Shown one piece after another: positions 1 to 9,200 of a stretch of 64,000 bases of DNA. A program made the position numbers and the translations under genes. Below the pieces are notes generated by a model, which saw nothing but the letters and a program-made list of their open reading frames with translations, did no database searches and was not told the DNA's origin. The first letter of the stretch is position 1. The number at the start of each line of letters is the position of its first letter. Source of the stretch: an uncultured Lachnospiraceae bacterium (GTDB taxonomy: Bacteria > Bacillota > Clostridia > Lachnospirales > Lachnospiraceae); contig CAMWJC010000001.1 of the NCBI GenBank assembly GCA_947174495.1, forward strand, positions 1-64,000. Direction: 5' to 3'.

Positions 1-3000
1 GTGTAGGCTCAGGTGTCGGTGAAACAGATGGTGAAGGCGAAGGTGAGGAATTACTTCCAGAACCACTTCCGTTTCCAGAGCCACTGCCGCTACCACCTCC
101 ATTGCCAGGTGAAGCATTCGGGTTATTTCCGCTGCTTCTTGGCGTCCACTGCGCGTAAACAGATGTATTCTGCTTCACACCTGTTGCAGAAGAAGCCGGT
201 GCCCACAGCCACCTTGAAAATGTATATCCAGCTGGTGCTAATTCATCTGGCACCATAGGTGACATAACAACTTCCCCATCACTGGCATGTGTAGTCCACC
301 ATGGTTCTGTAGCCGTATCACTTAAATAGAAAGAAACTGTAAATCGGTTAATATCTCCTGACCCGTCAACATATCTAGCCACAATCGTTGTATCTGCATT
401 TATGTTATAATGCGGCTTATCCCAGCCCATAAATATCTGTCCAGGATGCTCTGGAAGATCTGCTTCTGCCGGGGGATTTGCTGTTCCTCCACGCTTCACT
501 TTTTCTGTTTTTAGGATATCTCCATTATAGCCATCTATGAAAGTTACTGTATATTCAGGAGAACTATAAATTGCAAAAACATCTGTATCCCTCTGAATAT
601 TTTTATATTCGCTCCAACCTGAAAATTCAAGTTCCGGATCATTACAAGTGGGATCCGGAGGCGGAACTGCATCTTCTCCAGATCTAACGGTCTGTTTATC
701 AAGCAATACCTGATTCGTCATTAACGGATAATCCGGCAAGTTGTAAAAGATTACTGTCCACTCCTGATATACTTCATCGTCACTGGAATTAATGTATGGA
801 TATACCGTTGAATAAAAATCTGCATTGGAACCTTCCTGGCATTGGAAGATAACTAAATTCTGTTTTGAATCATTCCTGCCATCACCAATAACATCAGGAT
901 CACCAGCTATCGCATTATCAAACGCATCCTCCTCTATCCGAATAGGATCGCTCTTAAAATAAACTACCATACGCTTGGAGCCACGATCCTGAAAAGCCTC
1001 CGACTCAATAACTTTTAAAGTACTTGGCAACGTAATACTATTAAGCTCCATATCCTTAAAGCAAGACTCAGGAATCGTGTTTACAGTGGTCTTGGATAAG
1101 TCTACTTGAGCAATGTTTTTACATGCTTCAAACGCTTCTTCCTTAATAGATGTCACTCCAGATAACTCATCCGGTCCTACATTATAGGAACCGCTGCCGT
1201 TTACAGCTCCTCTGGTTTCCAAACATTCAGCTATTTCTTTTCCATTATTCGTATTTCGATACAAAATACCGCTATTATACGTAAACTGAGAGGGCTCAAT
1301 ACACGCAATATTATTCAAAGAAGTACAGCCTCTAAAAGGACGTTTTCCTGTATCCTTCAAGTTAGACCCCAGTGCAACACCCATCAAGTTTTTACAATCA
1401 TCAAAAGCATAATCATCAATCAGTTCACTTCCGATAACGTCTGCCTGTGTCAATCCGGTACATCCCTTAAAAGTGTAAGGATCCACCTCTTTCACACCAT
1501 TAATCAGAATAGTCCGCAATACAGTATCTGGTCCAACACCAGCTACATCAGTAACAACCTCTCCGGTTGAATCCACAGCTTCACCCCCAGCATTTACTCC
1601 TGAAAATAATCCTTCTCTGATACTATCAACACTTGCCGGAATCGCAACATTTCGTATTGATGTTAAAAGCTGCTGTTCCATCGGGGTCAGGGAACCTTTA
1701 TCTCCAGCACTGACATAAGATTTCACATGATCTATCATATCCTGATACTCTCTTGCCTGATCCGTGCCGCTTACCACATAAGGAAGACCATCAACCCACT
1801 TTGCATCCAACTGGTCATATCTGGGATAACCAACTAACTGTGCTTCTCCATCGTTATATCGTACTTCTAAGTTCGTAGGCCAGCCGCTATGACAGGTAAT
1901 CCAAATATCCGGCGACTTGTCATGGCTTATCTTGCTGCTGCCATTCATAGCATATTGGAATGGAACAGTGTCCAACCCAGTATTCTCGTTCAGCATTGCA
2001 CCTACAAAATAAAGTTCCGGTTCCTCGGCTCCTGTTGCCGGATATAAGCCATCTGCATGCTCACAAACCGCATCCTGCGTCTTAAATGCGTCTGCTCCGA
2101 TCGATGTAATCGTTGACGCATCCGTAAACGTAACGGTCCTGAGGGCATGACATCCTTTAAAAGCATTAGCACCTATTTCTTTTACAGAAGCAGGAATTGT
2201 CACTTGTTTCAAATAACAATTATTATTAAAACTGCCTTGGGCAATTCTTTGAATTGAAAAACTGCCAATCTGCTCTGGAATCTCAAGGATATCAGGGTCT
2301 TTACTTCCTGTCAGTTTTCCAAAATAAACCAAATCCCCAGAATTGTTTACTCGATAAATCACCTGTGCTTCTCTACTATTTGGATCCGCATCTCCATAAG
2401 CATGCGCCTTCTCCACCTTTTCATATAATTCCTGATCAGGATATTTATAAGTTACGGAGTTTTGATTTGCCGTATCACGAATTGATGAATTTAACGGTCC
2501 CTCAAAATAAAAGGAATTCGGAAGCTCATTTCGGAAATCATCCCATGTATAACTACAATTGGGATAATTTGCATTGTCTTTACTATGATCATCATTAAAA
2601 TTAAGATCATCATTATGGACAATAACACGTTGTAACGAAGTACACCCCTTAAACATATCAATATCCAAATCTCTTTCCACATATGTCGACGGGAATTCCA
2701 CTTCGGAAAGACTACTGCACCCTCTAAACAAATGATTTCCTAATACAGTTAAATACATTTCCGAAGAACCATTCCCAAGGAAATTAACTCTCTCCAAGCC
2801 TTCACAATTTTCAAAGCAATTATCTCCCAGTGCCTCCAATCCGATGGGCACTGTAAAAGACCGTAAAGAACGGCAATTATAAAATGCATCTTTACCAATC
2901 GCTTTTATTAATGCATTCGTTGCTATATTAAATTCCTGTAAATTCCTGCATTCTGCAAATGCTCCATTCCCTATCGTTGTAAGCCCGTTTGCCAGTGTAA

Positions 3001-4066
3001 TACTTCTCAAAGTACCGCAGTTATAAAAAGCGAAATCACTGATACCAAGCATATTGCTGCCAATGGTTAAATTGGTGATATTGGTAGCTCCGGCAAAAAT
3101 CCCCTGATTAGGGGATGTTATATAGCCATCCAATTTCCAACCGCCATTTCCATCGTCCGTTATTGTTTCTGCACCAATATAGGCAACATCAGCATTTATT
3201 TTCCAATGATCAGTATCATCACCGGCTTGCACATACTCTCCTTTCTCATTCCGGTAATACAACTCTTCATCTCTTCTATCTCCCCAAATTGACTTCTGAT
3301 TATAATAGCAAGGATAATATACCGGTCCTGTTACTGGCTCTATTCTATAAGGCTCATAAGTTTCAGTAACAATCTCATTACCTTCCTCATCGGTATCGGT
3401 CGTTTTAAAATACCTACGGTATTCTTTGGTGCCATCATCCTTCACAAATAATTCAGTTTCAGAAACTATAAATTCTTCAACTGCCCCCGATTCACCTATA
3501 TAGTTAATAACATAATACAAAGGTTTACCATTGTCGTCTTTAAGCTGTTCCTGTACTTCATAGTGCAGGAATTCGTCAAGTTTACTAACCAGACAATATC
3601 CTTCTCTGGTTACATTATCCGAATATTTCTTATATGCCTCTAACTGATCCGGTATCGTCAATGAACTATCCGGCAAATTCTGTGCCTTATTATAGCCCAG
3701 AATCATAGCTACTTTATTGGGATTAGACTCTGTAGGACGTATATACACAAACTGGAATAATCCATCCCCTGACGTATAAACTATCTGCTCAAGATTTTTA
3801 CCTGACGAAACTGTTCTATCCTTTGCATATGGTATAGAACTCTTATAATTCTGATTTTGTATTTTAGAAGTATCATTCCCCGTAGTTGGATGATCACTTA
3901 CAACCGCAACCTTAATCACAGGTTCTGATGTATCCGTCGGATTCGCACTGACATCCTGCACAGGTATCGCCGCCACAGTAATTGCAGAGACCATAAGCAG
4001 AGCGCCTACCGTCTTTCTAATCTGTCTTTTTAATTTTCTGTTTTTCTTTTTGGTTGTCTTAGCCAT
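1..4066 (-). CDS. Secreted BspA-type leucine-rich-repeat protein with InlB-like repeats (C-terminus cut by window edge)
   Basis: I translated this open frame by hand from the ATG at 4066 to base 1 without meeting a stop (about 1355 codons). A lysine/arginine-rich N-terminus, a hydrophobic segment and a likely cleavage site near VSA-NPT form a Sec signal in the first 42 residues. LRR_5 (BspA-type) repeats of the pattern 'IG..AF..C.sL..v.iP' occur in three blocks, roughly residues 325-475, 600-670 and 800-1030. At about 1100-1260 come three InlB B-type (Listeria-Bacteroides) modules with 'F.GW' signatures. A Gly/Ser/Asn then Ser/Pro linker begins near 1298 and runs off the window. Such proteins are surface adhesins or host-interaction factors. 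An AAGGAG site precedes the start. The sortase gene ends 21 bases upstream, so the two are probably co-transcribed. The sorting signal, if any, lies outside the window. Confidence 0.9.
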   Translation of the reverse strand, partial: MAKTTKKKNRKLKRQIRKTVGALLMVSAITVAAIPVQDVSANPTDTSEPVIKVAVVSDHPTTGNDTSKIQNQNYKSSIPYAKDRTVSSGKNLEQIVYTSGDGLFQFVYIRPTESNPNKVAMILGYNKAQNLPDSSLTIPDQLEAYKKYSDNVTREGYCLVSKLDEFLHYEVQEQLKDDNGKPLYYVINYIGESGAVEEFIVSETELFVKDDGTKEYRRYFKTTDTDEEGNEIVTETYEPYRIEPVTGPVYYPCYYNQKSIWGDRRDEELYYRNEKGEYVQAGDDTDHWKINADVAYIGAETITDDGNGGWKLDGYITSPNQGIFAGATNITNLTIGSNMLGISDFAFYNCGTLRSITLANGLTTIGNGAFAECRNLQEFNIATNALIKAIGKDAFYNCRSLRSFTVPIGLEALGDNCFENCEGLERVNFLGNGSSEMYLTVLGNHLFRGCSSLSEVEFPSTYVERDLDIDMFKGCTSLQRVIVHNDDLNFNDDHSKDNANYPNCSYTWDDFRNELPNSFYFEGPLNSSIRDTANQNSVTYKYPDQELYEKVEKAHAYGDADPNSREAQVIYRVNNSGDLVYFGKLTGSKDPDILEIPEQIGSFSIQRIAQGSFNNNCYLKQVTIPASVKEIGANAFKGCHALRTVTFTDASTITSIGADAFKTQDAVCEHADGLYPATGAEEPELYFVGAMLNENTGLDTVPFQYAMNGSSKISHDKSPDIWITCHSGWPTNLEVRYNDGEAQLVGYPRYDQLDAKWVDGLPYVVSGTDQAREYQDMIDHVKSYVSAGDKGSLTPMEQQLLTSIRNVAIPASVDSIREGLFSGVNAGGEAVDSTGEVVTDVAGVGPDTVLRTILINGVKEVDPYTFKGCTGLTQADVIGSELIDDYAFDDCKNLMGVALGSNLKDTGKRPFRGCTSLNNIACIEPSQFTYNSGILYRNTNNGKEIAECLETRGAVNGSGSYNVGPDELSGVTSIKEEAFEACKNIAQVDLSKTTVNTIPESCFKDMELNSITLPSTLKVIESEAFQDRGSKRMVVYFKSDPIRIEEDAFDNAIAGDPDVIGDGRNDSKQNLVIFQCQEGSNADFYSTVYPYINSSDDEVYQEWTVIFYNLPDYPLMTNQVLLDKQTVRSGEDAVPPPDPTCNDPELEFSGWSEYKNIQRDTDVFAIYSSPEYTVTFIDGYNGDILKTEKVKRGGTANPPAEADLPEHPGQIFMGWDKPHYNINADTTIVARYVDGSGDINRFTVSFYLSDTATEPWWTTHASDGEVVMSPMVPDELAPAGYTFSRWLWAPASSATGVKQNTSVYAQWTPRSSGNNPNASPGNGGGSGSGSGNGSGSGSNSSPSPSPSVSPTPEPT

Positions 4067-4087
4067 TTGCTATAACACTCCTTTTGC

Positions 4088-5281
4088 TTACTTAATTCTC
4101 TTTGCCACTACCACAAATCTTCCATCTGTCTGTGAGTGGTCACAGGTTGACAGTGTTAAAAGACTGTCTCCATAGTTTGCAGTAACGCCTGTATCGTACA
4201 GACTCATTGCTTCCATTTCCTTCATATAAGAATTAAATTCTTCTTCTGAATTTGCATTAATAAACTGATAATATTTAAAAACCAGATCATCTTCATTATA
4301 TACCTGAGAGCGGAACACGTACATAACCTGATACACCGCCTTCTCATAGATGCTGTCAAACTGTATCACGGAATGCTTCTCACCGTAGCTTTCCTTAGCA
4401 TACTTTTGAAGCTGACCGAACATCTGCCCCGATTTCATATGATGCCCATAAATTATGAGATTTGTGGACTGTGGATAAACACTACAGTCACAATCAAGAA
4501 ACAGACTGCCGTTCTTATCATATTCCTGGTTAAAATTGTGATCCAGATAATACTCATTGTCCGAAGTCTGCATTACGGGGTAATCTATTATTGTATCGTC
4601 AATTTTAAGCCATCCAATTAGCTTTTTATTTTTTTCGTATAAAGTTTTATATTCATCCAGCACATCCGGCAATCTTACGGAGGTCTTATGAAGCGAGAAA
4701 TTATTTGCTGATTGATTGGTAACCAGTGCATCACTTCCTTTTAATTCCGCAAGCTGCTCATATTCCATGTTAGTCCGAATACTGAAATAGTTATAAACCC
4801 CAAAATAGCCAAAGCTAGCGACAGCCACCAGCGATGCAATAACTACAACCAGTCTTCTGCGCCTCTCTTGCTTTTTCAGTTCTGCAAGAATCTGCTTCTG
4901 CATATCTTTGTCATATTCGGTAAAATTTGGCGTTCGTTTGGATTTTTTTTCTTTTTTTTCTTGCTTTTTACTACTATCCTTCTTTACGGCCTTACCGCTA
5001 TGTACTTTTGTACTTTTATGCAGGTTTCCTGCGGTAGTTCCTTGTTTTTTCAGATTTTCAATCTTTTCATAAATTTCGTCATCAAAATCTGTTCCTACCT
5101 GGGTTTCAAACCGATACGCTCCACTCTGTAGCTTTCCAAACAGTTCATAAAGCTGTCCGGGATCATTCAGATTTGTCTGTGACCTGATGGTATCAATTTT
5201 CTTCTGGTCACGCAGCGCCGCCTCATAATCCGCACGAGTGCGGAAGCGTCTCCCTGAAACCGTCAGATTATCTGCCGTCAT
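4088..5281 (-). CDS. Sortase B-like transpeptidase with long cytoplasmic N-terminal region
   Basis: The 397-residue protein has one membrane segment at about 143-166 (after RRRR), then an extracellular sortase domain. The sortase signature is clear: YGHHM gives catalytic His280, TLSTC gives catalytic Cys380, and DGRFVVVAKR gives Arg388. The TLSTC box and the spacing fit class B sortases, which join surface proteins to peptidoglycan or to pili. The first 140 residues are cytoplasmic and highly charged, with a lysine-rich stretch at 100-116. Family members usually have only a short cytoplasmic tail, so this region is unusual. The gene sits directly upstream of the large repeat protein, whose natural role would be as substrate, but the sorting motif is not visible here. 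Confidence 0.92.
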   Translation of the reverse strand: MTADNLTVSGRRFRTRADYEAALRDQKKIDTIRSQTNLNDPGQLYELFGKLQSGAYRFETQVGTDFDDEIYEKIENLKKQGTTAGNLHKSTKVHSGKAVKKDSSKKQEKKEKKSKRTPNFTEYDKDMQKQILAELKKQERRRRLVVVIASLVAVASFGYFGVYNYFSIRTNMEYEQLAELKGSDALVTNQSANNFSLHKTSVRLPDVLDEYKTLYEKNKKLIGWLKIDDTIIDYPVMQTSDNEYYLDHNFNQEYDKNGSLFLDCDCSVYPQSTNLIIYGHHMKSGQMFGQLQKYAKESYGEKHSVIQFDSIYEKAVYQVMYVFRSQVYNEDDLVFKYYQFINANSEEEFNSYMKEMEAMSLYDTGVTANYGDSLLTLSTCDHSQTDGRFVVVAKRIK

Positions 5282-5313
5282 GGCACACTTCTCCTTTATC
5301 GCATATATGTTTT

Positions 5314-5341
5314 ATTTTACTATATCTCGAAATAAATTCAA
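5314..5341 (-). promoter_or_regulatory. Possible promoter of the sortase/LRR operon
   Basis: On the minus strand TTGAAT and TAAAAT are separated by 16 bases, about 35 bases upstream of the sortase ATG. The match to the sigma-A consensus is moderate. Confidence 0.4.
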
Positions 5342-5369
5342 GTATTTTATCAAGATATTGGGTAAGATT

Positions 5370-5402
5370 TTGATATTTTCACTGTTGGTATTTATAACCA
5401 AC
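5370..5402 (+). promoter_or_regulatory. Promoter with overlapping inverted repeat upstream of the Cys-rich gene
   Basis: TTGATA (5370-5375) and TATAAC (5393-5398) are 17 bases apart. An inverted repeat GTTGGT-N7-ACCAAC (5384-5402) lies across the spacer and -10 box, where a bound repressor would block RNA polymerase. The regulator is unknown. Confidence 0.5.
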
Positions 5403-5485
5403 CAGAAAAAATTATGCATCCTGTAAACACATACAAGCCTACCACATATGATAAACCATAAATAAAAAACTTTTGGAGGCAACAT

Positions 5486-5728
5486 ATGAGTGACTTAACA
5501 GCTACAGCATGTGGATGCAATACTTCTGTAAATTCAAATAACGGATGCGGATGCAATTCCATTATCTGGATTATCATTTTATTGTCCCTTTGCGGCGGAT
5601 GCGGCAATGGCACCAGCCTTTTCGGCAATAACGGATCTGACTGCGGATGTGAAAACATTATCTGGATCCTGTTACTTCTTAGCTTCTGCGGCAACGGCAA
5701 CTCTCTTGGCTGCGGATGCGGATGCTAA
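5486..5728 (+). CDS. Small cysteine/glycine-rich hydrophobic protein with two pseudo-repeats
   Basis: This is an 80-residue protein with 12 cysteines. It is built of two similar units, each with a CGC motif, then a very hydrophobic stretch (NSIIWIIILLSLCGG and ENIIWILLLLSFCGN), then a Gly/Asn-rich tail. It ends in CGCGC. There is no classical signal peptide. GGAGG sits 8 bases before the ATG, and a strong terminator follows, so it appears to be a monocistronic, well-expressed gene. It resembles the high-cysteine 'chorion-class' proteins annotated in Clostridia, whose function is unknown; a spore-coat, metal-binding or membrane-active peptide role are all possible. The reading frame is convincing; the function is not established. 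Confidence 0.8.
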   Translation: MSDLTATACGCNTSVNSNNGCGCNSIIWIIILLSLCGGCGNGTSLFGNNGSDCGCENIIWILLLLSFCGNGNSLGCGCGC

Positions 5729-5758
5729 TCCCGTAACCTTTTCTTTTCACCATGTCTG

Positions 5759-5788
5759 AAAAGTAGGCTCTGCAAGGAGCCTACTTTT
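5759..5788 (+). terminator. Intrinsic terminator after the Cys-rich gene
   Basis: A perfect 12-bp stem (AAAAGTAGGCTC with GAGCCTACTTTT) around a 6-base loop ends in a T run. Confidence 0.85.
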
Positions 5789-5846
5789 CTGCATATCACT
5801 TAAGCCGAAAACATAAAATATTCCAACCAGCCAAAAAGGAGCAGTT

Positions 5847-6347
5847 ATGGAAACAAATGACCGCAGCAAAGTTGCTGCATTTGATACTCTTTTTTCTTCT
5901 AATCATATTCAAATGCTGAAAGTCATGCTGCCCTATATGGATAATCAAACACAAAAATCCCTGGCTGTTTACATCAAATTTCTGGAACTGAATTACACCA
6001 TTGAATATTACAAAAAAAATCCCTATCCACTCTGCGGATGCATGGAAAAAGAGTCCGCACCAGATATTAAAACACTGTGTACGGAACTGCTTCCTTACTG
6101 CACAGAACACGAGCGCAAACAGATCGAACAGATCCGCGGTTTATTGCAAGGGATGGAAATGTACAAAGAGATGAGTAAGACCATGGAACTGATGAAGGAT
6201 TTTATGCCGGATGGAGCTTTTTCTGATGACGGTTCGCCGCAATCTGACGGAACCGGCTTTGATATGATGAGTATGCTGATGAACATGCTCACTCCCGAGC
6301 AAAAACAAATGTTTGACTTATTTGGAGGTAAAGCAGATGCAGAATGA
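5847..6347 (+). CDS. Hypothetical protein, four cysteines, Met-rich helical C-terminus
   Basis: I do not recognise this 166-residue protein. It is mostly helical by composition. Cysteines 63 and 65 form a CGC motif, with further cysteines at 78 and 85. An acidic, Gly/Ser linker at 121-138 precedes a Met-rich amphipathic end (MMSMLMNMLTPEQKQMFDLFG). No signal peptide or membrane segment is visible. AAAGGAG stands ahead of the ATG. Its stop overlaps the start of the next gene, so the two are translationally coupled and probably act together. Confidence 0.75.
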   Translation: METNDRSKVAAFDTLFSSNHIQMLKVMLPYMDNQTQKSLAVYIKFLELNYTIEYYKKNPYPLCGCMEKESAPDIKTLCTELLPYCTEHERKQIEQIRGLLQGMEMYKEMSKTMELMKDFMPDGAFSDDGSPQSDGTGFDMMSMLMNMLTPEQKQMFDLFGGKADAE

Positions 6348-6606
6348 TTGGATGAAAGACGATTCCCTTAAGGACATTGATCCTTATAAGCTTGAATTTC
6401 TACAGGCACTGTTTTTTGAGAGTAAAAATCTCAGAAAGGAACAGATGCTTCCCTTTCTAATGGCAGTTGCCAAACGAGGGCAGGAAAGAAATGTCACTTT
6501 TACAGATGATGAAATAAACAGGATTGTTGCCGTGGTTAAAAAACACGCTTCACCGGAAGAACTTGCCAAGATCGAAAAAGTAATGGCGCTTCGCTCTCAA
6601 AGGTAA
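6337..6606 (+). CDS. Hypothetical small protein coupled to the upstream gene
   Basis: I chose the ATG at 6337 because GGAGG at 6324-6328 is 8 bases upstream of it; an in-frame ATG at 6313 has no such site. The 89-residue product begins MQNDWMKDD, is rich in Lys, Glu and Leu, and looks fully helical (DPYKLEFLQALFFESKNL; EELAKIEKVMALR). It has no cysteines and no membrane segment. It overlaps the previous gene by 11 bases and ends directly at a terminator. The function is unknown. Confidence 0.75.
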   Translation: MQNDWMKDDSLKDIDPYKLEFLQALFFESKNLRKEQMLPFLMAVAKRGQERNVTFTDDEINRIVAVVKKHASPEELAKIEKVMALRSQR

Positions 6607-6636
6607 AAGGAGTTGGCTCAACGGCCAACTCCTTTT
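6605..6636. terminator. Bidirectional terminator between the small-gene pair and leuS
   Basis: A perfect 13-bp stem (AAAAGGAGTTGGC with GCCAACTCCTTTT) encloses a 6-base loop. A and T runs flank both sides, and the genes converge here, so it can serve both strands. Confidence 0.85.
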
Positions 6637-6649
6637 GTCTGCTTATCTT

Positions 6650-9061
6650 TTACTTCATAACAATATTAACAATTCTTCCGGGAACATAAATCTCCTTGAT
6701 TACATTTCCGGTCAGCTTATCGGCAATGGTCTCTTTTGCCTTCGCAATCACCTGATCCTTGTCTTCATCTCTTGCAATTGCCAGCGTTGCCTTGGTCTTT
6801 CCGTTAATCTGGACAGCAATCTCAATCGTGGATTCAATGGTCTTTGCCTCGTCATACTCGGGCCATGTCATCTGATAAATACGTCCTTCATAGCCGATAG
6901 ATTCCCAGATTTCTTCCGTAATATGAGGAGCCACCGGATTGAGCAGCGTAAGAAGTGTCTTCATCTCTCCCTTTGTAACTGCATTCTTTTTATAAAATTC
7001 ATTGATAAGCGCCATCATGGCTGCAATCGCCGTATTGTATTTCAGGTTTTCAAAATCACCGCTGACCTTCTTGATGGTCTGATGCATCTTGATTTCCAGA
7101 TCCTTAGAATATTCATCCCCGTCTGTCAGAATATCCTGCAATTTCCACACTCTTTCAAGGAATCTCCGGCAGCCCTTCACACCATCTTCGGACCATGCTG
7201 CACTTAAATCAAAAGCGCCAATGAACATTTCATAGGTACGGAGCGTATCTGCTCCGTAATCTCTGATGATATCATCCGGATTAACTACATTGCCCCTTGA
7301 CTTACTCATCTTCTCCCCATTAGACCCTAAGATCATTCCATGGGAAGTTCTCTTAAGATAAGGCTCCGGACAAGGAACTACCTTCTCATCATAAAGAAAT
7401 CTATGCCAGAAGCGGGAGTAAAGCAAATGCAGTGTGGTATGCTCCATTCCGCCGTTGTACCAGTCTACCGGCATCCAGTATTCCAGAGCTTCTTTGCTTG
7501 CAAGCTCCTTTTCATTATAAGGATCGGTATACCTTAAGAAATACCAGGAAGATCCTGCCCACTGAGGCATGGTATCGGTCTCACGGTAAGCAGTTCCGCC
7601 GCAGTTTGGACAGGTGGTCTTCACCCAATCCTGCATATGTGCCAACGGAGATTCTCCGTTATCGGTAGGCATATAGCTTTCAACCTCCGGAAGCTCTAAA
7701 GGCAATTCGCTTTCCGGAAGCGCCACATAACCGCACTTCTCGCATTTCACAATAGGAATCGGCTCTCCCCAATAACGCTGTCTGGAAAATACCCAGTCAC
7801 GAAGCTTAAAGTTTGTCTTCTGATGTCCGATGCCCTTTTCTGTCAAAAATTCTATAATCTTTTTTTGCGCATCTTCTACGGAAAGTCCGTTTAAGAAATC
7901 TGAATTCACAAGTGTTCCGGTGGCAACATCCGTAAATACGGCTTCGTTGACGTCTACAGGACTTCCTGCCACTACCTCAATGATCGGCATATTGAACTTC
8001 TTGGCAAACTCCCAGTCTCTCTCATCATGAGCAGGTACTGCCATAATAGCTCCGGTACCATAAGACATCAATACATAGTCGGATATCCAAACCGGAATTT
8101 CTTTTCCATTCACCGGATTGACTGCTGTCAAACCAGAAAGCATGACACCAGTCTTCTCCTTTGCAAGTTCTGTACGCTCAAAATCTGACTTCCGCGCTGC
8201 CATCTCCCGATAGGCAATTACGTCATCCCAGTTTTGAATATCAGATTTGTATTTATCAATAAAAGGATGCTCCGGACTCATAACCATGTATGTCACACCA
8301 AACAAAGTGTCTGGTCTGGTGGTATAAATCGTCATCTTGTCCTCTTTACCCTTCAGTACAAAATCCACTTCTGCACCGGTGGATCTGCCGATCCAGTTCT
8401 TCTGGGATACCTTAACACGCTCTACATAATCTACCGTATCAAGTCCCTGCAGAAGCTTATCTGCATATTCAGTAATTTTCAGCATCCACTGGCTCTTTAC
8501 CTTACGAACTACTTCAGAACCGCAGCGCTCGCAAACACCGTTAACAACTTCCTCATTGGCAAGACCTACCTTACAGGAAGTACACCAGTTGATAGGCATC
8601 TCCGCCTTATATGCCAGCCCGGCGTTAAACAGCTTAAGGAATATCCACTGCGTCCATTTATAATATTCGGGATCTGTAGTATTGATCTCCCTGTCCCAGT
8701 CAAAGGAATACCCAAGCGAATGAAGCTGATTTTTAAACCGCTCCACATTATTGCGGGTAACGATCTTTGGATGAATATGATTCTTGATCGCATAATTTTC
8801 CGTAGGAAGACCAAAAGCATCAAATCCCATGGGATAAAGCACATTATATCCCTGCATTCTTCTCTTTCTCGCAACTATATCAAGCGCCGTATAAGGTCTC
8901 GGATGTCCTACATGGAGTCCCTGTCCTGACGGATAGGGGAACTCAACTAACGCATAATATTTGGGTTTTGAATAATCCTGTGATGTCTGGAATGCCTTTT
9001 CATCATCCCATATTTTCTGCCATTTATTTTCCACTTCTCTGTGATTGTATGGTACTGTCAT
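6650..9061 (-). CDS. leuS: Leucyl-tRNA synthetase
   Basis: This class I synthetase charges tRNA-Leu in the cytoplasm. The HIGH-type motif HVGH is at residues 50-53 and KMSKS at 584-588 (EKMSKSRGN). A CP1 editing region lies between them ([14 protein letters not shown]), together with zinc-type cysteine pairs (CTSC/CERC; CEKC/CPNC). The length of 803 residues is normal. I chose the ATG at 9061 ([10 protein letters not shown]) because AGGAAGG lies just upstream; an in-frame ATG 51 bases earlier lacks a site. A strong promoter lies 70-100 bases upstream. I see no T-box leader here, in contrast to pheST. Confidence 0.98.
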   Translation of the reverse strand: MTVPYNHREVENKWQKIWDDEKAFQTSQDYSKPKYYALVEFPYPSGQGLHVGHPRPYTALDIVARKRRMQGYNVLYPMGFDAFGLPTENYAIKNHIHPKIVTRNNVERFKNQLHSLGYSFDWDREINTTDPEYYKWTQWIFLKLFNAGLAYKAEMPINWCTSCKVGLANEEVVNGVCERCGSEVVRKVKSQWMLKITEYADKLLQGLDTVDYVERVKVSQKNWIGRSTGAEVDFVLKGKEDKMTIYTTRPDTLFGVTYMVMSPEHPFIDKYKSDIQNWDDVIAYREMAARKSDFERTELAKEKTGVMLSGLTAVNPVNGKEIPVWISDYVLMSYGTGAIMAVPAHDERDWEFAKKFNMPIIEVVAGSPVDVNEAVFTDVATGTLVNSDFLNGLSVEDAQKKIIEFLTEKGIGHQKTNFKLRDWVFSRQRYWGEPIPIVKCEKCGYVALPESELPLELPEVESYMPTDNGESPLAHMQDWVKTTCPNCGGTAYRETDTMPQWAGSSWYFLRYTDPYNEKELASKEALEYWMPVDWYNGGMEHTTLHLLYSRFWHRFLYDEKVVPCPEPYLKRTSHGMILGSNGEKMSKSRGNVVNPDDIIRDYGADTLRTYEMFIGAFDLSAAWSEDGVKGCRRFLERVWKLQDILTDGDEYSKDLEIKMHQTIKKVSGDFENLKYNTAIAAMMALINEFYKKNAVTKGEMKTLLTLLNPVAPHITEEIWESIGYEGRIYQMTWPEYDEAKTIESTIEIAVQINGKTKATLAIARDEDKDQVIAKAKETIADKLTGNVIKEIYVPGRIVNIVMK

Positions 9062-9130
9062 TTTTATCCTTCCTTTCATTCCGCCAATGCGGATACGATC
9101 ACGATTCTGCACCTTAACAGATTAGCCATA

Positions 9131-9159
9131 ATTGTACCTATATTACGGTAAAATGTCAA
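9131..9159 (-). promoter_or_regulatory. Promoter of leuS
   Basis: TTGACA (9159-9154) and TACAAT (9136-9131) on the minus strand are separated by exactly 17 bases, a near-consensus sigma-A promoter. Confidence 0.8.
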
Positions 9160-9200
9160 GAAAACTGTGACACTTCACCGCTAAATTATTACCCGAATTC

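Noticed and set aside
6635..7207. 190-codon frame antisense to leuS
   Set aside because: Shadow of the leuS coding frame; no ribosome site and leuS motifs are intact on the other strand.
8234..8929. 231-codon frame antisense to leuS
   Set aside because: Shadow frame; no family features and no own promoter visible.
9062..9200. T-box leader for leuS
   Set aside because: The short upstream region lacks GGGTGGTACCGCG and any Stem I; only a plain promoter is visible.
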